64,000 nucleotides of DNA, from positions 44,856 through 108,855 of the forward strand of contig JAHHIL010000014.1 in NCBI GenBank assembly GCA_019358975.1, given 5' to 3'. Source of the DNA: Trichocoleus desertorum ATA4-8-CV12. Lineage in GTDB: Bacteria; Cyanobacteriota; Cyanobacteriia; FACHB-46. Shown piece by piece: positions 16,737-24,822 of the stretch (positions are counted from its first letter, which is position 1; every line of letters begins with the position of its first letter). The notes under the pieces were generated by a model. The model worked only from the letters and a program-made list of their open reading frames with translations, made no database searches and had not been told where the DNA came from. The position numbers were made by a program, and so were the translations under genes.

Positions 16737-18966
16737 GTGTCTCTTCTGCCACCATCGGTTCTGTCACCATTGGCACCGAAGCATTCACCAACGACAGCAG
16801 CGTGCCCATTTGCTCTTGACCATTCGTTGCCAAGTCGCTATGGCAGAGAAACACACGATCGCCAGCTCGACCCAACAAATCCAGCAAAATCCGTTGCAAC
16901 CGTCGCTCTAGAGCAGCCATCGAATCTGCCTCTGTCCAAGGCGTACTCGACCAGTTTTGCAAAAACAAAGGGGCACCAAACAACGTTTCTGAGCCTGTCA
17001 GCCAACGGGGCGAACCCGCATCGAGCCAGAATTGCCAACGATGAGATAGACGGTTGGAGCAGTACTGAAAAATCGTCGCCAGGGTCACGGCTGGGTTGGC
17101 AGCTCTGCTACTCCGCACCGGATAAGGGTCGGCGGTGATCGTGCCACCCCGCAACAGTTGAATAAAGTTGCCCACCGTGACTGACGCGGGTGTGTCTGCA
17201 TTCTCGCTTTGTCGTAGCCGTGCGTCCACTTCCCAGTAGTGCTGCGCCGTTTCCATCAGTTCTCGCAGGGTCGCCAGTTGGTCAAAGGGCAGGTGACTGC
17301 CGTTCCACAAAAACTTTTGCATCGCTCGGTCGAGAATCGCGATCGCTCCTGGAACTAAGCGTTGTTCTTGTTGCACCTTCTGAGTTTCGATCCACTGCAC
17401 AATCTCGTCATAAGCTTTGGTAGCTTCGTAACCCAAGCGATCCCAGCGGGGGAATTCGGTGGTGGGGAGTAAGCGGGGGCGATCGGGGTGCGGTTCAAAG
17501 CAGTGATCGGCTAGGAGGCCAGCACGGACGGGGTCTATACAAGGATGAAGGAGGAGGGAGGAAGGATGAAAAGAAGAGGCGCTAGTGTTGCTTGGATCTG
17601 GGGGTTTGGGTTGAGGAGTTTGGCTGAGGACGACTAGCATTTCGGCGACGGCGTCTCGGTTGATCAGTCGGCCTAAGTTGGGATAGACCAAAGTGAGCAG
17701 CGTCAGTAAAGCTCGCACCATTGCGGAACTGGCTAAGGGGCGCTGATCATTGATCGACTCGACGGCGATGCCATGTTTACCCAAAATTTCTCGCAGGGTG
17801 TAACGGGCGATCGCGTCCACACCGGGGCCAATCACGGCGATTTCGTGGGGTTGCGCCTGCCCTGACTCTACAGCTTCCACGATCGCTTGAGCCGTTTGCC
17901 GCAATAACTGAGCGCGAGAAGTGGTTTGTAGCGATTGCACTGCTTCTGGTAGCTGAGTGAGAAATAAGGGATCGGTGACGACTTCCACTACAGATAAACC
18001 CACCTGATTCGCTAAGCCAGGATTGACGCTGGCGGAAAGTTCTACTACCTGACATCGCGTTGCCAGATCTGCTAAATGCTGCGGATCAGCGCCCAGTCCC
18101 AGACGAATGCCACCCTTAGGGTTGTAAGTAAACGCACCTACAGCACCGTGATCCAGCAAGCATTCAAACAACTGCCGAGCGATCGCTGGGTAATTGTCCA
18201 CATCATCGGCTAGGACTGCTTGATAACGCCGACTCAAATGTTGCTGATAGGTGGGGTTGGGCAAGAGATAGCGCCAGTACAGTTCGCAGAGTAAACCGTA
18301 GGTGAGCAAGCCGCGATCTAAGCACCAACTGCGCCACTGACATAACAACTCGCCAAACAAAGCCCAATCTTGTCCCGATAGTCCCACTTCAAGAATGCCA
18401 GGAATATTCTCCGTGGCAATGCCCGCCAGAGCCGCCAGTTGTAACCAATCTAAAAGCCGCCGCACTAGCCGATACTCTCCCACACCGGAGCGTTGCAGCA
18501 CTTCTGGAGTCAGTTGCGATCGCCACAACCGAGTTGCCAGTTCTTGCTCATTTTCCGGTCGGAGCCGCACGGGAAATTGCGCTTTCAGTTGCAACTGCTC
18601 TACCAACAACGGCCAAAACAACAGCACTTCATCTTGGAAGAAACCGATTGGTGTAGCCGACTGAATGGGGCATTCCCCTTGCGTCGCTGAAGTCAGGCGA
18701 TCGACTAGTTCCAGACGGTTATCCCCGGTGGCAGCAAACACCAAAATGGCGGAGGCCGTTTCTTGCATCCGGGCTCGTTGCGATCGCTCTACCATCAATT
18801 GTTGCAATCGCTCCGAAACTGGATGCCCCGCTTTGAGAGTGGGTTCTGTTTGGCGATCGCCGTTTGGGTCTAACCCCGCTTGCACCCAAGCTTTGAACTG
18901 GTTTACCAAATCAGTCGTCTTACCGCTACGGGTTGGCCCCACAATCCAAACAGAGTCAGCAGCCAC
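16711..18966 (-). CDS. UvrD/AddB-like P-loop helicase-related protein
   Basis: 751 residues. Walker A is GPTRSGKTT (10-18) at the extreme N-terminus. A possible Walker B, AVLADDVDN, lies near 245. A later block IAVIGPGVDAIARYTL with SINDQRPLASS matches the second RecA-like lobe of superfamily 1 or AddB-type proteins. I cannot see a complete set of helicase motifs (no clear QxxR or DExx box), so it may be a recombination-associated ATPase rather than a processive helicase. A low-complexity insert (SSFHPSSLLLHPC) derives from a CATCCTT-type repeat at about 17541-17575. The C-terminus overlaps the second kinase gene antisense by 26 nt. It is divergent from rps1b. Confidence 0.75.
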   Translation of the reverse strand: MAADSVWIVGPTRSGKTTDLVNQFKAWVQAGLDPNGDRQTEPTLKAGHPVSERLQQLMVERSQRARMQETASAILVFAATGDNRLELVDRLTSATQGECPIQSATPIGFFQDEVLLFWPLLVEQLQLKAQFPVRLRPENEQELATRLWRSQLTPEVLQRSGVGEYRLVRRLLDWLQLAALAGIATENIPGILEVGLSGQDWALFGELLCQWRSWCLDRGLLTYGLLCELYWRYLLPNPTYQQHLSRRYQAVLADDVDNYPAIARQLFECLLDHGAVGAFTYNPKGGIRLGLGADPQHLADLATRCQVVELSASVNPGLANQVGLSVVEVVTDPLFLTQLPEAVQSLQTTSRAQLLRQTAQAIVEAVESGQAQPHEIAVIGPGVDAIARYTLREILGKHGIAVESINDQRPLASSAMVRALLTLLTLVYPNLGRLINRDAVAEMLVVLSQTPQPKPPDPSNTSASSFHPSSLLLHPCIDPVRAGLLADHCFEPHPDRPRLLPTTEFPRWDRLGYEATKAYDEIVQWIETQKVQQEQRLVPGAIAILDRAMQKFLWNGSHLPFDQLATLRELMETAQHYWEVDARLRQSENADTPASVTVGNFIQLLRGGTITADPYPVRSSRAANPAVTLATIFQYCSNRLSHRWQFWLDAGSPRWLTGSETLFGAPLFLQNWSSTPWTEADSMAALERRLQRILLDLLGRAGDRVFLCHSDLATNGQEQMGTLLSLVNASVPMVTEPMVAEETLMASSASS
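17541..17575. repeat. GGATGAA/GGAGGA low-complexity repeat inside a coding gene
   Basis: A purine-only tract built from GGATGAAGG and GGAGG units lies inside the helicase-like gene and keeps its frame. Its complement resembles the CATCCTT/CATCCCT tract in the 22401-22430 intergenic spacer, which suggests an intergenic short repeat that expanded or inserted into a coding sequence. Confidence 0.6.
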
Positions 18967-19193
18967 CGGAATGCCTCAAGCGCTTATCACCCCTAGGATA
19001 GACTTTTTCCCAACTGTCCTGAATCGCCGAAGAATTGACTATATTGGGGAAACCCACTTTCTGCCGTTGACGATGCTTCGTGAAGAGTCCTGACGGAAAG
19101 CCTTCAGTTGCATCTGAGCGCGATACCTTAGAGCAAGTGGGACTGAGAATTATTGCCTCAGTTCATCTCATTATTTTCACTGTTCAATCTCAT

Positions 19194-20102
19194 ATGACTT
19201 CACAATCGCCCCGTTCTCAAGCTACTCCGTCCTTTTCGATGGATGATTTTGCGAGAGCCTTGGAACAACATGACTACGGATTTCAATCAGGTCAAGTTGT
19301 GCGAGGAAAAGTGTTCAACTATGAAGCGAATGGCGCTTATGTGGACATTGGTGGTAAATCTCTCGCCTTTGTACCAACTGAAGAAGCTGCCTTGAGACGG
19401 GTTACAGATTTATCGGCAGTTCTGCCGCTGAACGAAGAACAAGAATTCGTCATTATTCGTGACCAAGATGCAGATGGTCAGGTGACATTGTCTCGCCGCC
19501 GTCTAGAGATGAATCGGGTTTGGGAAGAAGTGGCTGAGCTGCAAAACAGTAGCCAGTCAGTGCAGGTGCGCGTCACAGGTACCAACAAAGGCGGCGTCAC
19601 CGTGGATGTGCGCGGTCTGCGGGGCTTTATTCCGCGATCGCACTTGGTAGAGCGCAACGACCTGGAAGCCCTCAAAGGCCAAACTCTCACTGCAAGCTTC
19701 CTAGAAGTTGACCCCAACCGCAACAAACTCATCCTCTCTAACCGGATGGCAACTCGTGCAGCTAGCATGAGCAACCTGCAAATCGGACAACTGGCAGAAG
19801 GAAAAGTCACCAGCATCAAGCCGTTTGGTGTATTTGTAGACTTCAGCGGCACCACGGGGCTACTCCACATCAACCAAGTGAGCAATCGCTTTATCGAATC
19901 TCTCGCTGCACTATTTGAAGTGGGCCAACCCATCCAAGCCATGATCGTAGATTTGGATGCGACCCAAGGCCGTATTTCTCTCTCCACTAAAGTTCTAGAA
20001 AACTACCCTGGAGAAATGGTGGAGCAAATGGCAACCGTCATGGCCGAAGCAGAAGCCCGCGCCGAAAAAGCCAACAAGAAGCGCGATCGCGATGATACTT
20101 AA
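19194..20102 (+). CDS. rps1b: S1-domain RNA-binding protein, 30S ribosomal protein S1 homologue B
   Basis: 302 residues from ATG 19194; the longer frame from GTG 19080 adds 38 residues unlike the family. Three S1-type OB-fold repeats: about 25-100 (GQVVRGKVFNYEANGAYVDIGG), about 112-180 (VRVTGTNKGGVTVDVRGLRGFIPRSH) and about 192-265 (GQLAEGKVTSIKPFGVFVDFSG), followed by an acidic/basic tail. Length and N-terminus match the shorter cyanobacterial S1 paralogue (Rps1b) rather than Rps1a. S1 proteins help bind mRNA leaders to the 30S subunit, though in cyanobacteria the link to Shine-Dalgarno-independent initiation is less settled. A strong terminator follows 24 nt after the stop. Confidence 0.88.
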   Translation: MTSQSPRSQATPSFSMDDFARALEQHDYGFQSGQVVRGKVFNYEANGAYVDIGGKSLAFVPTEEAALRRVTDLSAVLPLNEEQEFVIIRDQDADGQVTLSRRRLEMNRVWEEVAELQNSSQSVQVRVTGTNKGGVTVDVRGLRGFIPRSHLVERNDLEALKGQTLTASFLEVDPNRNKLILSNRMATRAASMSNLQIGQLAEGKVTSIKPFGVFVDFSGTTGLLHINQVSNRFIESLAALFEVGQPIQAMIVDLDATQGRISLSTKVLENYPGEMVEQMATVMAEAEARAEKANKKRDRDDT

Positions 20103-20125
20103 TTAATTCGTAGTTCGTAATTGTA

Positions 20126-20151
20126 AGGTGGGCGATCGCTCACCTTTTTTT
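20126..20151 (+). terminator. Rho-independent terminator of rps1b with HIP1 in the hairpin
   Basis: AGGTG (20126-20130) pairs with CACCT (20141-20145); the self-complementary GCGATCGC between them extends the stem, and TTTTTTT follows immediately. It lies 24 nt after the rps1b stop. A genome-wide HIP1 octamer is thus part of a functional-looking terminator. Confidence 0.85.
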
Positions 20152-20177
20152 GTGCGCCAAGCCCATGAATTTAATCC

Positions 20178-20202
20178 GGTGCATTGCACGCACCCTACGG
20201 GG
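20178..20202. repeat. Short palindromic repeat of the GTGCAxxGCAC...CACCCTACGG type
   Basis: GGTGCATTGCACGCACCCTACGG contains the palindrome GTGCATTGCAC and ends in CACCCTACGG. I know this as a recurring intergenic element type in many cyanobacterial genomes; only one copy is seen here. It lies between the rps1b terminator and the alpha/beta hydrolase gene. Confidence 0.4.
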
Positions 20203-20311
20203 CTATGGAGAGTTCTAACTTCTGGTGGTTGCTTAGGTTGAGGCATTGCTTCTAACGTACTTCTCAATGTCGCAAGGCATTTGTTTAGGAGTCGGAGCCA
20301 AGAGGTCAACC

Positions 20312-21436
20312 ATGATATTTACGCCCCTCGATTTTCTGCTGCGATGGCTGGCAGGACTTTTCTCGATCGCGCTGCTAGGCGGCGGAATCTACATTCTGCA
20401 CGAATGGTATGAAGGGGATTTAATCTCAAACAACTGGTTGATCGCAGGTTCACTGATGACCCTTTGGTCATTTGTAGGTTTCCTGCCACTCCTACTCTTC
20501 CGCCGTCCTGGCAAGGATGAACCTAAAGCCATTCGCAGTAATGCGGTTCGCAAGATTCCTCGACCGGATGGCAGCGAAATTCATGTTGAGTTTTACGGTC
20601 CCGTCGATGCTCAACCGATTATCTTCACCCACGGTTGGGGACCGAATAGCACTGTTTGGTACTACGCCAAGCGACAACTGGGCGATCGCTTTCGTTTAGT
20701 AATTTGGGACTTACCAGGACTCGGTAAATCTAAAAAGCCGCAAAACGAAGACTACTCCCTAGGAAAATTTGCTGGTGACCTAGAAGCAGTGTTGTCAGTG
20801 GCAGGAGACAGGCCAGCGATACTCCTCGGGCACAGCATGGGTGGCATGATCATCCTCACCTTTTGCCGCTTGTTTCGGGAGCAGTTGCGCGATCGCGTTG
20901 CTGGCATCGTTTTGGTAGATACAACCTATACAAACCCGCTAAAAACCGCAATTCTCAGCCGCTTTTTACAAGCACTCCAGAAACCTTTAATAGAGCCGCT
21001 ATTACACCTAACCATTTGGTTATCACCGCTGTTTTGGCTAATCAGTGGCTTGAGCTACCTCAACGGTTCCATGCACATCACCACTGAAATTTCTGGATTT
21101 ACCGGACGAGAAACGCGCGGTCAGCTCAATTTCTCCACGATTCTAGGACTGATTGCTCAACCAGGCATCTTAGCGCGAGGTGTGTTAGCGATGTTGCGCT
21201 ACGAGGAGCAAGCCACGCTACCAACGGTTGATGTGCCAGCGCTCGTCATTGCAGGTCGTTCAGATATTGCTACTGTGCCCGCTGCCCACGAATACATGAG
21301 CAGTCAGATTCCCAACGCCGAATTAAAGTTTCTTCGCCCCGCCGGACACATGGGCCTAATGGAACGCAACGAACAGTTTTCCGAAGCCGTTGCCTCATTT
21401 ACTACTGCTTGTTCTCTCTTTAAAGGCTTGGCCTAG
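20312..21436 (+). CDS. Membrane-anchored alpha/beta hydrolase
   Basis: 374 residues from ATG 20312, which follows an AAGAGG ribosome site at about 20300; an upstream in-frame start at 20246 is less likely. Two hydrophobic helices lie at about 7-30 and 41-65. The hydrolase domain follows with FTHGWGPN (oxyanion region), nucleophile elbow GHSMGG, the acid in VIAGRSDIATVP and the histidine in AGHMGL. The full triad is present. The substrate is unknown; lipids or esters are possible because of the membrane anchor. It is a single-gene unit between rps1b and the Mn-exporter riboswitch. Confidence 0.88.
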   Translation: MIFTPLDFLLRWLAGLFSIALLGGGIYILHEWYEGDLISNNWLIAGSLMTLWSFVGFLPLLLFRRPGKDEPKAIRSNAVRKIPRPDGSEIHVEFYGPVDAQPIIFTHGWGPNSTVWYYAKRQLGDRFRLVIWDLPGLGKSKKPQNEDYSLGKFAGDLEAVLSVAGDRPAILLGHSMGGMIILTFCRLFREQLRDRVAGIVLVDTTYTNPLKTAILSRFLQALQKPLIEPLLHLTIWLSPLFWLISGLSYLNGSMHITTEISGFTGRETRGQLNFSTILGLIAQPGILARGVLAMLRYEEQATLPTVDVPALVIAGRSDIATVPAAHEYMSSQIPNAELKFLRPAGHMGLMERNEQFSEAVASFTTACSLFKGLA

Positions 21437-21471
21437 TTTATAGTTGGGCGATCGCGAAACTCGCAAATCCA

Positions 21472-21479
21472 TGTATAAT
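21472..21479 (+). promoter_or_regulatory. Extended -10 promoter of the mnx riboswitch transcript
   Basis: TGTATAAT (TATAAT at 21474-21479 with an upstream TG) is a near-perfect extended -10 box. Transcription would begin at about 21486, immediately before the aptamer's first paired strand at 21491, which supports this as the promoter. No good -35 box is seen. Confidence 0.65.
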
Positions 21480-21487
21480 TACTCTAG

Positions 21488-21600
21488 TTTGAAGGGGAGT
21501 AGCTGCTAGCAGAGAATAGCTAGCCCATCTGAATCAACATACTGGCGATAAGCCTGGTTCAGGTGACAAGTTTTTAGATTACTTGGAAGCGAGACCTTCA
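21488..21600 (+). ncRNA. yybP-ykoY manganese riboswitch aptamer
   Basis: The leader has the conserved 5' core GAAGGGGAGTAGC (21491-21503), a central arm around CATCTGAATCAACAT, and the conserved 3' core GCGAGACCTTC (21589-21599). GAAGG (21491-21495) and CCTTC (21595-21599) close stem P1. This matches the yybP-ykoY family, an established Mn2+ sensor that precedes metal exporter genes. The downstream gene is a TMEM165/Mnx-type manganese exporter, exactly the expected target. The call rests on recalled consensus, without a covariance-model search. Confidence 0.85.
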
Positions 21601-21638
21601 CTAAGTTCACATCTGTGGTGAGCTTAGTGGGGTCTTTT
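21592..21638 (+). terminator. Riboswitch expression-platform terminator
   Basis: AGACC-TT-CACTAAG (21592-21605) pairs with CTTAGTG-G-GGTCT (21623-21635), followed by TTTT. Its 5' arm includes CCTTC (21595-21599), which is also the 3' strand of aptamer stem P1, so the aptamer and terminator exclude each other. Bound Mn2+ should stabilise P1 and allow read-through, an ON switch by inference. Confidence 0.75.
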
Positions 21639-21689
21639 GCTCTACTTAAGCCACCTCAGGGCTAGAGAGATGTTGAGGAGCTTGAGTCA

Positions 21690-22310
21690 GTGCTAACAGC
21701 CTTTACCGCTGGGTTATCGCTAATTACGGTTTCCGAATTAGGAGACAAAACTTTCTTTATCGCGGCAATTTTAGCGATGCGTCACCCGCGTCGGTGGGTG
21801 TTTACGGGTGCAGTTTTAGCGCTTGCCCTCATGACTATTTTGTCTGTGCTGTTGGGGCAAACGGTTTCCCTGTTTCCCAAGACCCTGATGCACTATCTGG
21901 AAGTCATTTTACTCGCTGGCTTTGGGCTGAAGCTCTTGTATGACGCTCAGCAAATGCCTGCCGAGAACGCCTGTGACGAAGCCGAAGAAGCCATGAATGT
22001 GGTTAAGGAAGCGGAAGAAAAGTTACCTCAGCGCCAAACTTGGTTAGCCATTTGCATTGAGGCTTTCTCGCTGACTTTCGTCGCTGAATGGGGCGATCGC
22101 ACGCAATTCGCCACCATTTTTCTATCTGCGGCTCAAAATCCGATTGGTGTCACTTTAGGAGCAATTCTGGGTCATGCCATTTGTGCCGCGATCGCCGTAT
22201 TCAGTGGCCGCATGCTCTGTCAGCGCATCTCTGAACGATTCATGACCGCTGTAGGTGGCTTGCTCTTCCTCGTTTTTGCCGGAGTTGCCTGGTTAGAAGG
22301 GAATCACTAG
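21690..22310 (+). CDS. mnx: TMEM165/GDT1 family manganese exporter
   Basis: 206 residues from GTG 21690 with an upstream GAGGAG ribosome site at 21674-21679. It has two copies of the family's metal-binding signature, ELGDKT (E16-D19) in helix 1 and EWGDRT (E133-D136) in helix 4, in a protein of about six transmembrane helices with an acidic loop at about 90-113. Cyanobacterial Mnx moves Mn2+ out of the cytoplasm, towards the thylakoid lumen or periplasm, and prevents manganese toxicity. The Mn-sensing leader directly upstream agrees with this function. The gene ends near an inverted-repeat region shared with the convergent TPR gene. Confidence 0.92.
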   Translation: MLTAFTAGLSLITVSELGDKTFFIAAILAMRHPRRWVFTGAVLALALMTILSVLLGQTVSLFPKTLMHYLEVILLAGFGLKLLYDAQQMPAENACDEAEEAMNVVKEAEEKLPQRQTWLAICIEAFSLTFVAEWGDRTQFATIFLSAAQNPIGVTLGAILGHAICAAIAVFSGRMLCQRISERFMTAVGGLLFLVFAGVAWLEGNH

Positions 22311-22321
22311 ATTGAGAAGCC

Positions 22322-22430
22322 AGGAGCCAGAAGTCAGAAGGGCAGGAAGTTAAAGTAAGAGTTTACGCCTGCTCTGTTGAACTTCTGATTTATGGCTCCT
22401 CTCATCCTTCATCCCTCATCCTTCCTCCTT
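22322..22430. repeat. Fold-back repeat plus CATCCTT-type tandem tract
   Basis: AGGAGCCA-gaagt-CAGAAG (22322-22340) is complementary to CTTCTG-attta-TGGCTCCT (22382-22400), an interrupted inverted repeat. It is followed at 22401-22430 by irregular CATCCTT/CATCCCT units. It fills the space between two convergent genes and may act as a terminator for both. A related CATCCTT tract lies within the gene at 16711-18966. Confidence 0.6.
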
Positions 22431-22435
22431 ACCTT

Positions 22436-23332
22436 TTAAGGTGCAACAGGGGAGGGTTGAGGCGTTGGGGTATTGATAGGTGCCTGATTCGGCGCAGTGG
22501 TCGGGGCTGCTGTGGGTGGTGTTGGCGGTTTACCACTAGCCAGTTGGTTAATCTGATCTTTGTATTCAGCGGGCGCTAGGCTGATGGCAGAGTTGAACAA
22601 GGGTTTGGCGGCTTCATCCTTACCCTGCTGCTTGAAGACAAGGGCTTTGGCTAACACGGGACGGAAATCTTTGCCGCTGCTCTTGATTGCTTCGTCGTAA
22701 ATCGCGATCGCTTCATCGTAGCGTTTTTGCTCCGCGTACACCTGCCCCAGTAGCAACTGAACTGAGGGCACATCTACGCTTCCGGGTTTCACCTGATTCG
22801 CTTCATCGGCACTTTTGAGGGTGTCTTGCAGCAAGCCCACCGCAGCTTCAGGTCGTTTCTGCTCAATTAGCAAGCCCACCAACCCTTGCAACGCGATCAT
22901 ATCTCCTGGCTGTGCGGTCAAAAGGGTGCGATACGCTTCTGCCGCTCCTTCGCGATCGCCTGCATACTGCTTAGCTTGGGCCAGCAACACTCCATAGCGA
23001 CTTTGGTCAGGATTCAGCTTGGCCAGCTTTTCTAAAGGCTCTACTACACCCTTGATGTCTTGTAGTTGCAGCCGCGCCTCTACCAACCCCCGTAAAGCCG
23101 TTTGGTTGTCTGGTTCTCGCTGCAAAACGGCCTCATATCCTTTGACTTGAGCCTTCAATTCTTCCTGCTTTGCGCTTGGCGTGGCTTGAGCTGAGGAGGG
23201 AGTTGGCTCACCCCCAGAGCGATCGGCCTTAAAAGCATCCCCTAGGAGCGGGAACAGAGAAAAGCCGACAAAGGCAACGACTGCCAGAATTAGCACAACA
23301 TTAATGATCCAGCGACGCCGCTTCTCAGTCAC
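22436..23332 (-). CDS. Membrane-anchored tetratricopeptide-repeat protein
   Basis: 298 residues from GTG 23332. One transmembrane helix at about 9-29 follows a basic start (MTEKRRRW), so the bulk is probably periplasmic or lumenal. TPR units run from about 65 to 260, including YEAVLQREPDNQTALRGLVEARL, YRTLLTAQPGDMIALQGLVGLL and YDEAIAIYDEAIKSS. A Pro/Thr-rich low-complexity tail of about 30 residues ends the protein. TPR domains bind partner proteins; no specific partner can be inferred. It stands alone and is convergent with mnx. Confidence 0.88.
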   Translation of the reverse strand: MTEKRRRWIINVVLILAVVAFVGFSLFPLLGDAFKADRSGGEPTPSSAQATPSAKQEELKAQVKGYEAVLQREPDNQTALRGLVEARLQLQDIKGVVEPLEKLAKLNPDQSRYGVLLAQAKQYAGDREGAAEAYRTLLTAQPGDMIALQGLVGLLIEQKRPEAAVGLLQDTLKSADEANQVKPGSVDVPSVQLLLGQVYAEQKRYDEAIAIYDEAIKSSGKDFRPVLAKALVFKQQGKDEAAKPLFNSAISLAPAEYKDQINQLASGKPPTPPTAAPTTAPNQAPINTPTPQPSPVAP

Positions 23333-23700
23333 ACAACTGCCTTGAACTCTACGAACATTTTAACGGTCTAGGGGGCAGACCTTTGCTTTCAGCCAGCACC
23401 ATTAGGAAGCACTCGGTAGCGCGATCGCTCCAAACCTAGAAAGTTTTTAATTTTATTTCATCCGCAAAAAAGACCTTGACAGAGCTAGATTGAATTCCTA
23501 GCGGCATAGTTTATGAACTTACAGACCCAGAATCTTGTGCTAGACACTTCTACACTTTGCGAGAATTTACGCAAGGGTTGCTTAAATCACTAATTACAAT
23601 TAAAGATTGCAGAAACTTTGCGGATCGGTCCGTAGAGTGATTGCATTCAGTAAAATAAGCAGACTGATGCAATCATGCCTCCTGTCTGCAAACAACATCT
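23333..23700. promoter_or_regulatory. 368-nt divergent intergenic region with an inverted repeat
   Basis: Separates the TPR gene (-) from the gene at 23701 (+). It contains TGATTGCAT (23638-23646) and ATGCAATCA (23667-23675), a perfect 9-bp inverted repeat with a 20-nt loop that ends 25 nt before the 23701 start codon. This could be an operator or a leader hairpin that affects ribosome access. I see no gene or known RNA in the rest. Confidence 0.4.
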
Positions 23701-24822
23701 ATGAGTTCCTCTCCCAAGCGGCCCCATAAGCCCCCTGAGTCTGTATCATCTCATCAGGCTTCGCCTGCCTCTGACCCAACTTCCAACTTGGGTTCAGACA
23801 TTGCCCATGAGCAGACTTCAAGTTCATCTACTGCTCCCACCCCTTTACAGACTCCAGCAGATCAACCATCTGAAATGACCTCAGAATTAGCTTCGACTGT
23901 AAATGCAGCAGAACTGACTCCACCGACTGCTCCTGCGGTCCCTGGGGCCAAGAGTTCTGCCGACCTAGTCTCCTCTAGCGAGGGTGACGAACTATCCGAG
24001 CAGGCATCAGTTATGCGGCAACAACCCATCCCTCCTCCAAGCGAACCCAAGCAATATCGGGCGATTGGCTTAATTCGAGGGCGATACGTTGCATCGCCAG
24101 ACCACTTTACCCGTGGCAATCTAGTCACCTCTGATGGCACCGCCATTGACGCTGTGTTACTAGGTCGGGTGATGAGCTTGGTCAGAAAGCACTTAGACCT
24201 AGAACAAGAGCACCTCTGGGTTGTGTATCCGCGTACTAGGGAAAAAGAGGCAAATTTGCATGCTCAAATAGTGGGAGTTTGGGAGCCAGAGAAACTAAAT
24301 CAGGCTGATGAAGGCACCGACCAACCCGCTACTCAGGAGCCGACGGAGGCTAGTACCGCCGGAGGAGCAGCTTCCACTGAGCATGAAGATGGCTATTTCT
24401 CAATTCGGGGTGAGGTAATTTATCAAGCTCCTGACGAGGAGCGAATTATTGTCAAAATTAGACAGTCTCCTCGCAAAGATGCCGATGAGGAGAAAACTTT
24501 TAAGTTATTACTTCAGGGTAATTTAGCGGGTAAAGCAGTTGGCCACTTCTGGGATTTAAACACCTATCGTCAAGGCGACGTTTTAGTGATCCGCGATGGC
24601 ACCTCTATCGGTCTGTTGCCTCCGCGCAAGCGCCAAGCCCACGAAAGGCCCAGCGGAGGAGGCGCTGGTGCCAGAAGACCCAGAGATGGGCAACGTCCCA
24701 GCCGTCCGAACACACGTCCTATAGGTAATGCTGGGGGTAGTGCCGGAGTCGCACCAGTCAGAAAGGCACCCTTGCCTAAGCCTGTAAAGCGGAAGGACAG
24801 TTCAGACCCGCAACCCGAATAA
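23701..24822 (+). CDS. Conserved cyanobacterial protein of unknown function, possible nucleic-acid binder
   Basis: 373 residues. Residues 1-115 are Ser/Thr/Pro/Ala-rich and probably disordered. A folded block at about 118-195 (YRAIGLIRGRYVASPDHFTRG, VMSLVRKHLDLEQEHLWVVYPRT) and a second at about 232-300 (YFSIRGEVIYQAPDEERIIVKI, GHFWDLNTYRQGDVLVI) are separated by a low-complexity Thr/Ala/Glu linker. The last 70 residues are basic and rich in Arg, Gly and Pro, like RNA-binding tails. I do not recognise a named domain. An inverted repeat lies directly upstream. A role in RNA metabolism is speculation from the tail composition. Confidence 0.75.
   Translation: MSSSPKRPHKPPESVSSHQASPASDPTSNLGSDIAHEQTSSSSTAPTPLQTPADQPSEMTSELASTVNAAELTPPTAPAVPGAKSSADLVSSSEGDELSEQASVMRQQPIPPPSEPKQYRAIGLIRGRYVASPDHFTRGNLVTSDGTAIDAVLLGRVMSLVRKHLDLEQEHLWVVYPRTREKEANLHAQIVGVWEPEKLNQADEGTDQPATQEPTEASTAGGAASTEHEDGYFSIRGEVIYQAPDEERIIVKIRQSPRKDADEEKTFKLLLQGNLAGKAVGHFWDLNTYRQGDVLVIRDGTSIGLLPPRKRQAHERPSGGGAGARRPRDGQRPSRPNTRPIGNAGGSAGVAPVRKAPLPKPVKRKDSSDPQPE

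Noticed and set aside
19080..19193. Upstream GTG start of rps1b
   Set aside because: The 38 extra residues have no S1-family similarity, and ATG 19194 gives the expected N-terminus and length.
19478..19987. 169-codon frame antisense to rps1b
   Set aside because: Shadow of a strongly supported S1-domain gene; composition is Arg/Ser/Thr-rich as expected from the reverse complement.
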